A stretch of 64,000 nt of DNA from JAAUUJ01 sp964392245. GTDB taxonomy: Bacteria; Cyanobacteriota; Cyanobacteriia; Thermostichales; Thermostichaceae. The first letter of the stretch is position 1; each line of letters begins with the position of its first letter. Location of the stretch: positions 1-64,000 of the forward strand of contig CAYMOX010000001.1 of NCBI GenBank assembly GCA_964392245.1. Direction: 5' to 3'. Of the stretch, positions 14,767 to 23,272 are shown piece by piece. The notes under the pieces were generated by a model. That model did not search any database, was not told the origin of the DNA, and was given only the letters and a program-made list of their open reading frames with translations. The translations under genes were made by a program, and so were the position numbers.

Positions 14767-17415
14767 CTACATCATGAGGAGAAAGCAAACCCAAATGAAG
14801 CCTGTCATCAGCACAAGATGGGGGATATTGGCGAGCAAAGAACATTGGGTGATCCGTTGCAATGGATAAATACCAAAGGCTAAGGCTGACAACAGGGTAA
14901 TTCCTTGGAGAAAAGACGCCACCTCTCCACCCCAGGTCAGGGTGGGCCAGCCCACTCCGCTCTGTCCAAAGGTTCTGGCGATCACAGGTAGGATCTGACC
15001 CGCTTCAGTCATGGCGGCGGGGATATAGTGGGCTAGATTGACCGCCAGCGTTAAGGGCAAATAGGCATAGATGATCTGTAGCAGTGGAGGACGGTTGGGA
15101 TCGTAGAGGCGGGTGATGCCATCCACTGCCACAATCAAAAGCGCTGGCAAACTCAGCAAAGCACTCACAATCGGCAGAGCAAGCATCAAGTGATCGGCAT
15201 CAATCAGGATGTGCTCCTGCCCTACCCACCCCAGAATGGTGTCACTGTGATGCATCAAGACACCTCCCAAAAGCAGGAGAAGGAGAGCGGCTTCTGCCCA
15301 GGAAGCTTGATGATTTTCCAGCAGATCTGCTGCAGGAAAGCGGAGGTTGAGTTGAACGGAGCGGTGAGGGCAGGCCTTGAGACAGGTCATGCACAACACA
15401 CAATCTCGATTGTCTTGCAGTTGAGCCGGATGAGAATACAGGGGGCATCCTCCCGTGGCCTGCCCTTCCGTCGGTAATGCACCTGCAAAACTGGGAGGAG
15501 TTGCGTTGCTTCCTTTAAAGCATCCGAACGTCTGACACTGGCTACCACAGACCTGCTGCATCGATCTGACTTCAATCATGGATAACTTGGCAAACAGGCC
15601 ATTCATGCCGCCAATTGGGCAGAGGTAGCGACACCAAAGGCGGCGTTCATAGATCAGACTGCCCAGAACGGCCCCAGCGGTAATGATCAGCAGTAACCAG
15701 GACGACAGATAGGGAGTATGGGGGAGATCCCAGAGTTTTTCCCAGAGATAGATGGCGACAAACCCCGCCCACAGGATCCATGCGCCCCAACGGTTGAGCC
15801 ATCGGTTGGGCCAAGGGCGCAGCTGACGTGGCCAGACCCAGAGGGATAGCTGGCGCAACCATTCTCCTGTGATCATGAAGGGGCAGATGGCGCACCACAG
15901 GCGACCCACAAAGGCAAACAGAAAGAGATACATCGGCCACCACCAGGCCCAAAAAAAATTGAGGGTCATGCTGTCTGCACGGGTTTGCGGCCCTGCGTAA
16001 CCCATCACCGTGACAGGAATAAACAGCAGCATCACCAGGATCCAGATGCCCTGTGGCCACCAGGGGTGAAGGAAGAGTGGACGCAGCCAGGAGATTTGAT
16101 CCAGGAGGTCCAGGCGAAAGGTATTTTTGGGAGATTGCACAGACCACAGCACCTGCTCAGGAATTACCGTCTGTCCCGGAGGCGTCATCAACACCGCCCG
16201 CTTGAGAATGGTTGCCAGTTCAGCCACATTGCCCGGGTAGGCGTAGCTGATCAGGCGGCGGCGACCGGATTGCTCCAGATGCAGCTCGGTTCGTCCCATT
16301 TCCTCGCCATAGAGCTTCAGAAAATATTGAGCAAAAACAGGAATATCTTCTTTTCGTTGGGAGAGGCGAAATACCTTGAGAAAGTGATGATCCACCCCCT
16401 TGAGTTGCCATGGCTCAGGGGAACTCAGGATCACGCGCACCCAGACTTGAACTGGCTCAGGTGGAGGAGAGCCTAATTCTGATATGGACAAGAAACTGCC
16501 AGTTTTGAAATAGTGGATCAGGCGGTCCCGATCAGGGGTGGATAGACAATGGGCGTTACTCAAAAGTAGAGTCCCGCGTTCCAATAACTCCAGAACCCCA
16601 GGCTCCCCAGCAGCTCGGCCAAAAAGCACTTCAGTCTCGATTGAATCGGCTTCATCCCGAGGTAATTTTGCACAGTCAACCTCCAGAAAGGGATACTCCT
16701 TCAGTCCCGAGCGGGTGTGGATGAGTCCGGCCAGAAAGGTTTGACCACTACCAGGAGGGGCTTGCAAGAGAACAGGTCGCTGATCCATGGCCGCTTGATC
16801 AACCTGTTGAGCTAATCTGGCACTGCCTTTGCTACTGCCAATCACTGATTTGCCAACAGGGATCGGTTGCACATAATGTTGCAGTTTTTGCATGCGCATC
16901 TGTTCTCTTGCCAATCGTTGCGCAAACGTGGCCAGATCCTGAGCCAGTAACTGATTCAGGAGCGTTTGAATTGCAGGATAGGTCCTCAGGAGTAGCTCTA
17001 GATCGGTTCTCTGCAGGTACAAAATTTCGCAGGCACTGAGAGCAACAGCATCCGCCTGATAGGTGGTCTGGGGTTGTCCCGAAAGCACAGGCACATGACC
17101 AAAAAGATCTCCAGCCTGGCGATAGTGAATATGAGATTTGCCTACGGAAGTTTGGCGAAAAATCTCGACCGTTCCCCACTTGAGCCAATACACTCCCAGT
17201 GGGATCTGGCCTGCTTGGTAAATCTCCGTTCCTGCATCGATCTTTAAAAGCACCTGGGCCGCAGCCACAGCTTTCAGGACAGTCTCAGGTAGTTGTCCCC
17301 AGATGCGATGGAATGCCAACCAGTCAATCCGTGTCTGGATCTGCTGCTCGTCTAGATCAGCAAAACTGTCTGTCGCCGCCAACCCACTGGGATTTAAGGG
17401 AAACAGACTCAACAT
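14767..17415 (-). CDS. cNMP-binding, degenerate AAA+ and membrane polyferredoxin fusion
   Basis: An 882-residue protein in three parts. Residues 40-165 are a Crp/Fnr-type cyclic-nucleotide-binding fold. Residues 190-430 resemble the AAA+ domain of sigma-54 activators, ending with SYAYPGNVAELATILKRA. Residues 445-880 form a polytopic membrane Fe-S module like NapH/NosR: Cys pairs at 508/511 and 595/599, a CGSQCQTFGC cluster (623-632) and a 4Fe-4S motif CVLCMTCLKACP (672-683). The AAA part looks inactive: the Walker A lysine is Gln (PPGSGQT, 220-226), the Walker B acids are Ser-Asn (TLLLSNA, 282-288) and there is no GAFTGA loop. That fits cyanobacteria lacking sigma-54. It may relay electron flow or a nucleotide signal; function unknown. 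Downstream partner is cysK. Confidence 0.85.
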   Translation of the reverse strand: MLSLFPLNPSGLAATDSFADLDEQQIQTRIDWLAFHRIWGQLPETVLKAVAAAQVLLKIDAGTEIYQAGQIPLGVYWLKWGTVEIFRQTSVGKSHIHYRQAGDLFGHVPVLSGQPQTTYQADAVALSACEILYLQRTDLELLLRTYPAIQTLLNQLLAQDLATFAQRLAREQMRMQKLQHYVQPIPVGKSVIGSSKGSARLAQQVDQAAMDQRPVLLQAPPGSGQTFLAGLIHTRSGLKEYPFLEVDCAKLPRDEADSIETEVLFGRAAGEPGVLELLERGTLLLSNAHCLSTPDRDRLIHYFKTGSFLSISELGSPPPEPVQVWVRVILSSPEPWQLKGVDHHFLKVFRLSQRKEDIPVFAQYFLKLYGEEMGRTELHLEQSGRRRLISYAYPGNVAELATILKRAVLMTPPGQTVIPEQVLWSVQSPKNTFRLDLLDQISWLRPLFLHPWWPQGIWILVMLLFIPVTVMGYAGPQTRADSMTLNFFWAWWWPMYLFLFAFVGRLWCAICPFMITGEWLRQLSLWVWPRQLRPWPNRWLNRWGAWILWAGFVAIYLWEKLWDLPHTPYLSSWLLLIITAGAVLGSLIYERRLWCRYLCPIGGMNGLFAKLSMIEVRSMQQVCGSQCQTFGCFKGSNATPPSFAGALPTEGQATGGCPLYSHPAQLQDNRDCVLCMTCLKACPHRSVQLNLRFPAADLLENHQASWAEAALLLLLLGGVLMHHSDTILGWVGQEHILIDADHLMLALPIVSALLSLPALLIVAVDGITRLYDPNRPPLLQIIYAYLPLTLAVNLAHYIPAAMTEAGQILPVIARTFGQSGVGWPTLTWGGEVASFLQGITLLSALAFGIYPLQRITQCSLLANIPHLVLMTGFIWVCFLLMM

Positions 17416-17934
17416 CGCGACTCCGAATGACTATAGTCCCCTGCGATAAATGGCTTGTTCAAAAATGAACGACAACACCACCTACTTCGCAGAGCAATTC
17501 ACGATAGGCTCTGTTCTTTCTCTCCCCAGTGATCAAGAAGCTCAACCTCATGAGTAATTCTTGATGGCTATAGCCTTAACAGAGGATCCCTACATTTGTA
17601 TTCTAGGGTCTATCTGTGCTTGCAGACTGCTCTTCGTTGGATTAACTTTCTTTAGGAAATGTTGCGAGTTGGATCTGGCTCCGACTCATGCTAGAGAGAT
17701 TATCGACAGTTGTCTATCTAAATTGATAGATCATAGGCTTTTCTGCTTTCTCATCAAGAATTGGAAATAGACTATCGAGATTTTCACTATTGGTTCGAGA
17801 ATGGAAATATAAGGAGTTAGGGAGAGTCTTGTTGTTGACTTTTGTGAGATTCCGAGGGGCTTTGCTTGTGTATAGATCAATTGGTTAACCCAAGAATATG
17901 GAGAGCAGAGCCTTGTGTATAGGAGGTTAGAACC
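17416..17934. other. AT-rich intergenic region
   Basis: About 520 bp without a convincing gene. A 69-codon frame (17561-17770) has no good ribosome site or family features. A small hairpin TCTATC/GATAGA lies at 17713-17730. The last 20 bp carry the AGGAGG of the next gene. Confidence 0.5.
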
Positions 17935-18324
17935 ATGGGGAATCATGAACAGAGGCAGGAGAGGCACAGTCAAGAATGTCGGATCGATCAGGTGATTCAT
18001 CGAGGGATGAGGCTTGCGGATCAAGTGGCCAGTGTTTTGCACTATCAAGGTTTGGATCATTACTCCTATAATTCAGATCTGGTTGTTGAACAGGTTGGTA
18101 ACATCCGTGAGGTTAAAGATGCCTATGATGCGGGCAAAATTACTCTCCAGGAAGCTGTACAGCGTTGTCGCTGGATCCTCTTGTGTCATGGTGACAGTGA
18201 GATTACTCAGGAAGAGTGTAACTATTTGCTCACTGTGTTTGAGTTGTTTTCAGCAGAGGACAATGATTCAGCTCGACCGAGGATGACCGAGATCGATGGC
18301 TTACTATTTGAAGTGGATAGGTGA
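17935..18324 (+). CDS. Conserved-looking hypothetical protein
   Basis: A 129-residue soluble protein with a strong AGGAGG site 8 nt before ATG. It is charged and mainly helical with no signal peptide, membrane segment or known motif. A central stretch (REVKDAYDAGKITLQEAVQRCRW) looks like a helix pair. The gene and its upstream region are AT-richer than their neighbours, so transfer is possible. I do not recognise the family. Confidence 0.65.
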   Translation: MGNHEQRQERHSQECRIDQVIHRGMRLADQVASVLHYQGLDHYSYNSDLVVEQVGNIREVKDAYDAGKITLQEAVQRCRWILLCHGDSEITQEECNYLLTVFELFSAEDNDSARPRMTEIDGLLFEVDR

Positions 18325-18594
18325 GAGTTAAGCTTGAACCTCAGAAATCTGCGGTGAGACAAGCTGCCTGGGGGAACTTGTGCCTGAACAGGCCGTCATC
18401 ATCACACCCATCAAGACCCCGGCTAGGTGTTTCATGGGATGCTCCCCCTCGAACACGAAAAAAGCAAATTTTACATCGGATCGCACAAGGAATTACGGAA
18501 AAGCGCAGATCTGAAATATTTCTTTAGGAAGCTGGGAACAACGCTGAGACATCAGGGTCAGAGAGTAGTGTAAACCTTTGAGTAACTATCATTT

Positions 18595-19119
18595 ATGATG
18601 CGCACTCTACTGGCACTCACCCTGACCACCGTCACGCTTACGGGTGTGACTCTTCCTGTTTTGGCTGACAACCACACCTCTACAGAGATGACTCAGGCTG
18701 CTGCGAAGGATATTGTGGCCGTTGCTACAGAAGCTGGTGATTTCACCACCCTCACTGCTGCTCTGGAAGCCGCTGATCTGGTGGAAACCCTGCAGGGAGA
18801 AGGCCCTTTCACCGTGTTTGCTCCCACTGATGAAGCCTTTGCTGCTCTGCCCGAAGGCACGCTGGAGGATCTGCTCAAGCCCGAAAATAAGGATGTTCTG
18901 GTAAAGGTCCTTACCTATCACGTGGTTCCCGGAGCCGTGATGTCTACGGATCTGGAGAGTGGCGAAGTGGAAACCATCCTGGAAGATGCCACAGTTGAGG
19001 TCACCGTCAGTGATGATGGCGTCATGGTGAATGATGCCAATGTTGTCACCGCTGATATTGAGGCTTCCAATGGCGTGATCCATGTGATTGATAAAGTGAT
19101 CCTGCCGCCTGATGCCTAA
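18595..19119 (+). CDS. Secreted fasciclin-domain protein
   Basis: A 174-residue protein with a signal peptide (LLALTLTTVTLTGVTLPVLA, cut before DNH). One FAS1 domain follows with the two hallmark blocks: FTVFAPTDEAFAALP (H1-type) and NGVIHVIDKVILPP (H2-type), linked by VLTYHVVPGAV. FAS1 proteins mediate adhesion or matrix contacts and are common in cyanobacteria. Single-gene unit, followed by a good terminator at 19147-19178. Confidence 0.92.
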   Translation: MMRTLLALTLTTVTLTGVTLPVLADNHTSTEMTQAAAKDIVAVATEAGDFTTLTAALEAADLVETLQGEGPFTVFAPTDEAFAALPEGTLEDLLKPENKDVLVKVLTYHVVPGAVMSTDLESGEVETILEDATVEVTVSDDGVMVNDANVVTADIEASNGVIHVIDKVILPPDA

Positions 19120-19146
19120 GGTTTAGGATCCAGATTCTTAAATGGG

Positions 19147-19178
19147 CCTGGCTGTCCTCAGGATCGCCAGGTTTTTTT
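19147..19178 (+). terminator. Rho-independent terminator after the fasciclin gene
   Basis: CCTGGC (19147-19152) pairs with GCCAGG (19166-19171), the loop is 13 nt, and seven T residues follow directly. It begins 28 bp after the stop codon. Confidence 0.85.
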
Positions 19179-19183
19179 GAGTT

Positions 19184-19831
19184 TCATGACCAGCCCACTG
19201 CGCTGGGGAGCTGATCCTTTTCATACTGGGGTAGGGTCTCCACATGCTGAGCTACCTCGCGAAAACACTCCAGAATCAGAGGATCAAAATGATTGGGGTG
19301 GGTGCGGCCATCTCCCTCATAGATGATCTGGAGGGCCCGCTGGTGGGATAAACCGGGTTTGTAGCAGCGGCGGGAGCGGAGGGCATCGTAGACATCGCAA
19401 ATTCCAACAATTCTGGCGGAGAGAGGAATACGCTTGCCCTGCAGTTGATAGGGATAGCCGGAGCCATCGAAGCGTTCGTGATGATAAAGGGCGACCTCTG
19501 CAGCTAACTCCAGAGTCGGATCCTGTTGATCTTTGAGCAGGGCATAGCCCAATTGAGTATGCTGGCGGGCCAGAGCCCATTCCTGTTCCGTGAGGGCCGT
19601 GGGTTTGCTCCAGAGACTGGTGGGTAGCTGGGATTTCCCAATGTCATGCAGAAGTGCTGCCTGCACCAGGCGGACAATGGCTGCCTGCGCCCACCCCCAT
19701 TGATCACAGAGGGCCGCCGTCAACAGACCCACTTCATAGGCAAGCAGGTTGGAGTTGATCTGGGTCTGAAGCAGGCGAGGAAGAGAATTGCGGGCTGTCA
19801 CCACCATCAGGTGAATTCTGGTTGTGAGCAT
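19184..19831 (-). CDS. HD-GYP-domain phosphohydrolase
   Basis: A 215-residue stand-alone HD-GYP domain. Metal ligands appear in ALLHDIGKSQLP and YHHERFDGSGYP, with the GYP triplet and the downstream ARIVGICDVYDAL helix. Such enzymes usually hydrolyse cyclic di-GMP or related cyclic dinucleotides. There is no receiver or sensory domain, so the input must come from elsewhere. It is convergent with the fasciclin gene, whose terminator lies only a few bases from its stop. Confidence 0.88.
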   Translation of the reverse strand: MLTTRIHLMVVTARNSLPRLLQTQINSNLLAYEVGLLTAALCDQWGWAQAAIVRLVQAALLHDIGKSQLPTSLWSKPTALTEQEWALARQHTQLGYALLKDQQDPTLELAAEVALYHHERFDGSGYPYQLQGKRIPLSARIVGICDVYDALRSRRCYKPGLSHQRALQIIYEGDGRTHPNHFDPLILECFREVAQHVETLPQYEKDQLPSAVGWS

Positions 19832-20069
19832 GCTGACCAGGGATGAGGGTATTCAGAAGCAGGTGCTGAACCGATCCAGCAAATAGGCCTGAACGATGGA
19901 TGGGTATAGGATTTACCGGGTTTCTCAAATCCTACCGAGTGAAGCCAAGATTTGCGTGTAGTCAAGAGCACCAAGTATAGAAATTTATATTCCTTTAAGG
20001 CTTGTTATTGTTTTTATCGCTATAGGTACATCTTTTAAAATAGGAGGCTGCACGATCTGTAGGCTCGGC

Positions 20070-21605
20070 ATGGGTAAGGTTTTTCTGATGGGGGCAGGAC
20101 TGGGGGGCAAAGAGGGCTTGACGCTGCGAGCCTGGACCCTTCTTCAGCAGGCGGATGTGGTCCTGGTGGATGGGTTGGTGGATCCATCTCTTGTGCAGGA
20201 TCTACCCCCTCAGGTGCAGGTGAGGGTGGTGGGTAAGCGGCAGGGGCAGGAGGGGTTGTCACAGGCGGATGTGAATCAGCTCTTGCTGCAGTACGCTCAG
20301 TCAGAGCAGGCTGTGGTGCGGCTAAAGTCTGGAGATCCGTTGATTTTCGGTCGTGCTCTTCAAGAGATTGAAGTATTACAACGAGCAGGAATTGACTTTG
20401 AAATTCTTCCCGGTCTCTCCTCGGCGCTCACGGGGCCTTACTACGCAGGCATTCCCCTCACCCATCCTGATCTGAGTACAACTCTGACGATTTTCACCGC
20501 CCATGATCTGGATCGATTGCCCTGGGGTGCTCTGGTGGCGGTGGATACCCTGGTGATCCTAATGGGCACGCAGAACCTGGTGCAAATCGGGGAGCGCTTG
20601 CTGCAGGCTGGAAGAGCCTCAGAAACCCCCATGGCTGTGATCCGGCAGGCGGGGCAGGTGGATCAGCAGGTTTGGCAGGGAATTCTTGGTCAGCTTCCTC
20701 AGGATCTGGCCCATGTGCAGCTGGCCCCCGCAGTGATTGTGGTGGGGGAGGTGGTGCGCCTGCGCTTCCAGATCCAGCCCCATGTGCAGCTGCCGCCGCG
20801 CCGACCTCTTTCCGGGCAAACGGTGCTGGTGACTCGAGCTGCTGATCAGGCCTCTGATTTTGCGGAGTTGTTACGGCAGCAGGGAGCGCGGGTATTGGAA
20901 CTGCCCACCCTCAGCATTACTCCACCTTCCAGCTGGGAGCCTCTGGATCAGGCGATTGCGCAGCTGTCCAGGTTTGACTGGTTGATCTTGACCTCGGCCA
21001 ATGCGGTCACTAGCTTTTTTGAGCGTCTACAGGTGGCGGGGAAAGACAGTCGTGCTCTGGCGGGTGTTCAGGTGGCTGTGGTGGGTACCAAAACCGCAGT
21101 GGCTCTGGCGCAGTTTGGCATTCAGCCAGATCTGAGTCCAGAAAAGTTTGTGGCGGATGCCTTGCTGGAGTCCTTGATCCAGGTAGGAGAACTGAAGGGT
21201 CAGCGGATCCTTTTTCCCAGAGTTGAATCGGGGGGACGGGAAGTGCTGGTGCAGGGACTCAGGGATCAGGGGGCGGAGGTGAGCGAGATCTCCGCCTATG
21301 AATCGGCCTGTCCCCAGGAGGGAGATCCCCATGTGCTCCGGGCGCTGCGAGAAAAATCGATCACAGTGGTCACCTTTGCCAGTTCTAAAACCGTGCAGCA
21401 CTTTGTGCAGTTGCTCTCCCAGGCGGATCTGGATCTGCAGGTGCTGGAAGAGGTGGTGATTGCGGCGATTGGCCCCAAAACCGCTGACACCTGTACCCAA
21501 CTGCTAGGCCGTGTGGATGTGGTACCGGAGCAATACACCTTAGCGGATCTGACCCAGGCCCTTGTCACCTATGTCGGTGGGGATCGGGTGGAAACGCTAT
21601 CATGA
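20070..21605 (+). CDS. cobA-hemD: Uroporphyrinogen-III methyltransferase/synthase fusion
   Basis: A 511-residue fusion. Residues 1-245 are the SAM-dependent uroporphyrinogen-III C-methyltransferase (VVRLKSGDPLIFGRA, PGLSSALTGPYYAGIPLTH, ILMGT). Residues 250-511 are uroporphyrinogen-III synthase (VLVTRAADQASDFAELL, DWLILTSANAV, and TFASSKTVQHF near the end). The pair makes uroporphyrinogen III and diverts it to precorrin-2 for siroheme and cobalamin. The N-terminal glycine motif reads GAGLGGK where family members usually have GAGPGDP, a mild divergence. The gene precedes prfB by 40 bp. Confidence 0.9.
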   Translation: MGKVFLMGAGLGGKEGLTLRAWTLLQQADVVLVDGLVDPSLVQDLPPQVQVRVVGKRQGQEGLSQADVNQLLLQYAQSEQAVVRLKSGDPLIFGRALQEIEVLQRAGIDFEILPGLSSALTGPYYAGIPLTHPDLSTTLTIFTAHDLDRLPWGALVAVDTLVILMGTQNLVQIGERLLQAGRASETPMAVIRQAGQVDQQVWQGILGQLPQDLAHVQLAPAVIVVGEVVRLRFQIQPHVQLPPRRPLSGQTVLVTRAADQASDFAELLRQQGARVLELPTLSITPPSSWEPLDQAIAQLSRFDWLILTSANAVTSFFERLQVAGKDSRALAGVQVAVVGTKTAVALAQFGIQPDLSPEKFVADALLESLIQVGELKGQRILFPRVESGGREVLVQGLRDQGAEVSEISAYESACPQEGDPHVLRALREKSITVVTFASSKTVQHFVQLLSQADLDLQVLEEVVIAAIGPKTADTCTQLLGRVDVVPEQYTLADLTQALVTYVGGDRVETLS

Positions 21606-21645
21606 TCCCAGTCCCAAGTTTGATGAAAGATACAACACCAACACT

Positions 21646-22780
21646 ATGGAAATTGCGGAATTAAGACGGTCAATCGAGCAGCTCACCTCCCGCCTGGGTC
21701 ATGCCCAGGACTATCTTTGACCTGCCTAACCTGGAACAACAGATCGCAGTAATGGAGCAGGAGGCCTCGGATCCGAGTTTTTGGGATGATGCCGAAGCCG
21801 CTCGCCGCCAGATGCAGAAATTAACGGATTTGAAAAATAGCTGGGATAAGGTACACCACTGGCAAACCCAATTGCAGGATGCGCAGGCAATCCTGGAGCT
21901 GTTGCAGGAAGATCAGGATGCCAGCCTGCAGGCAGAGGTGGAAGGCGGATTAGAAACCCTGGATCAGGAGCTGGGTCAGTGGGAGTTGCAACAGCTGTTA
22001 TCCGGTCCCTATGACGAGCAGGGGGCCATCCTGACGATCACGGCGGGGGCGGGTGGAACGGATGCTCAGGACTGGGCCGAAATGTTGCTGCGCATGTACA
22101 CCCGTTGGGCCGAAAATCAGGGCTTTAAAGTGTCGCTTTCTGAATTGTCCGAGGGGAGCGAAGCCGGGATCAAGTCCGCCACTCTCTTGATTGATGGCCG
22201 CTACGCCTATGGCTACCTGCATGCAGAGAAGGGGAACCACCGCATGGAGCGGATCAGCCCCTTTAATGCCAATGGCAAACGCCAGACCAGCTTTGCCGGA
22301 ATTGAGGTGATGCCGATTGTGGAGGATGCTGGCGAATTTCAGATCCGTCCGGATGAACTGGAGTTTGAAACCTCGCGCTCTGGTGGAGCAGGCGGTCAGA
22401 ATGTCAACAAGGTGGAAACCGCAGTGCGGGTGATCCACAAGCCTACGGGGTTGGCGGTGCGCTGCACAGAAGAACGTTCGCAGCTGCAGAATAAGGAGCG
22501 GGCAATCCAAATTTTGAAGGCCAAATTGATTGAACTGGAGGAGGAAAAGCGACGGCAGCAACTGGCAGAGATCCGGGGTGACATGGTGACCCAGGGTTTT
22601 GGAGGTCGGATCCGCACCTATACTTTTGATCCCTACAAGTTGATTAAGGATCACCGCACCAATGCTGAAACCTACAATATCGATGCCTTTATGGGGGGAG
22701 AACCCCAGGAGCTGATGGCCTTCATTCAGGCTTATTTGCGTCAGCAACAGGATAAGGGTGCACCCGCTGAGGTGGCTTAA
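21646..22780 (+). CDS. prfB: Peptide chain release factor 2, with programmed +1 frameshift
   Basis: Translation starts at ATG 21646 and reads 24 codons to CTT TGA C, where TGA (21718-21720) is bypassed by a +1 slip on CTT so that GAC is read next. The 377-residue product has the RF2 codon-recognition tripeptide SPF (in RISPFNANG) and the catalytic GGQ at residues 249-251. This is the classic autoregulated RF2 frameshift: low RF2 slows termination at UGA and favours the slip. The upstream segment MEIAELRRSIEQL and the context CAG GAC TAT CTT TGA match cyanobacterial RF2. Starting at ATG 21701 instead would lose the conserved N-terminus. The thiO gene follows after 13 bp. Confidence 0.95.
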
Positions 22781-22793
22781 GGATTGAGCGGCG

Positions 22794-23116
22794 ATGAAGT
22801 GTGATGTGGTGGTGATCGGCTGCGGGGTGGTGGGNNNNNNNNNNNNNNNNNNNNNNNNNNNNNNNNNNNNNNNNNNNNNNNNNNNNNNNNNNNNNNNNNN
22901 NNNNNNNNNNNNNNNNNNNNNNNNNNNNNNNNNNGTCAACGGGCTCCGATCCTGGGATTTTCTCCTGTTCATGACAATGTGATCCTGGCCACCGGGCATT
23001 ACCGCAATGGTGTGCTGCTGGCTCCAATCACGGCAGCGATTGTGCAGGATCTGGTGACTCAAGGGATAACGGATCGTTGTCAGTTGTCTCGGTTTCAGTT
23101 ACGGATGCAAAGCTGA
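22794..23116 (+). CDS. thiO: Glycine oxidase ThiO, interrupted by an assembly gap
   Basis: Before the gap the frame encodes MKCDVVVIGCGVVG, a dinucleotide-binding start of an FAD-dependent amine oxidase. After the gap it encodes RAPILGFSP, NVILATGHYRNGVLLAPITA and a short tail, the typical ThiO C-terminus. ThiO oxidises glycine to iminoacetate for the thiazole ring of thiamin. About 75 codons are visible; the family has about 360, so roughly 0.85 kb must be missing, much more than the 100 placeholder Ns. The two visible ends belong to one gene; it is incomplete in the assembly, not broken in the genome as far as can be seen. Confidence 0.88.
22835..22934. other. Assembly gap of 100 Ns
   Basis: Exactly 100 Ns, the usual placeholder for a scaffold gap of unknown length. 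It falls inside thiO. Comparing the visible ends with the family suggests that the true gap is about 0.8-0.9 kb if the gene is ordinary. Confidence 0.99.
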
Positions 23117-23204
23117 TCATTTCCATTGATCAGGCTCAAGCCTGTCTTCGGGTTTGCCAGTTGCTATCTAGAGGAAGCCCAGGAATAGTTCGAATTTTCA
23201 CTTA

Positions 23205-23272
23205 TTCCTGATCCAGTCGAAACACCTCATGGATCAACTTCCTGATCCAGTCGAAACACCTCATGGATCAAC
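23205..23272. repeat. Exact 34-bp tandem duplication over the lysC 3' end
   Basis: Two identical 34-bp copies (23205-23238 and 23239-23272) abut with no spacer. The unit covers the end of the aspartokinase frame through the codons just before the original TAA stop. Because 34 is not a multiple of three, the second copy is read in another frame and ends at a TGA after three codons. Confidence 0.95.

Noticed and set aside
17561..17770. 69-codon ORF in the AT-rich gap
   Set aside because: It has no ribosome site, odd Cys-rich composition and no family resemblance.
21718..21720. TGA in prfB taken as a pseudogene mutation
   Set aside because: It is the programmed frameshift stop found in most RF2 genes.
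21701..22780. prfB starting at ATG 21701
   Set aside because: That start lacks the conserved N-terminus, and the CTT TGA C slip site upstream explains the two frames.
22835..22934. thiO as a genuine pseudogene
   Set aside because: The break is a run of 100 Ns, an assembly feature, and both sides are in good condition.
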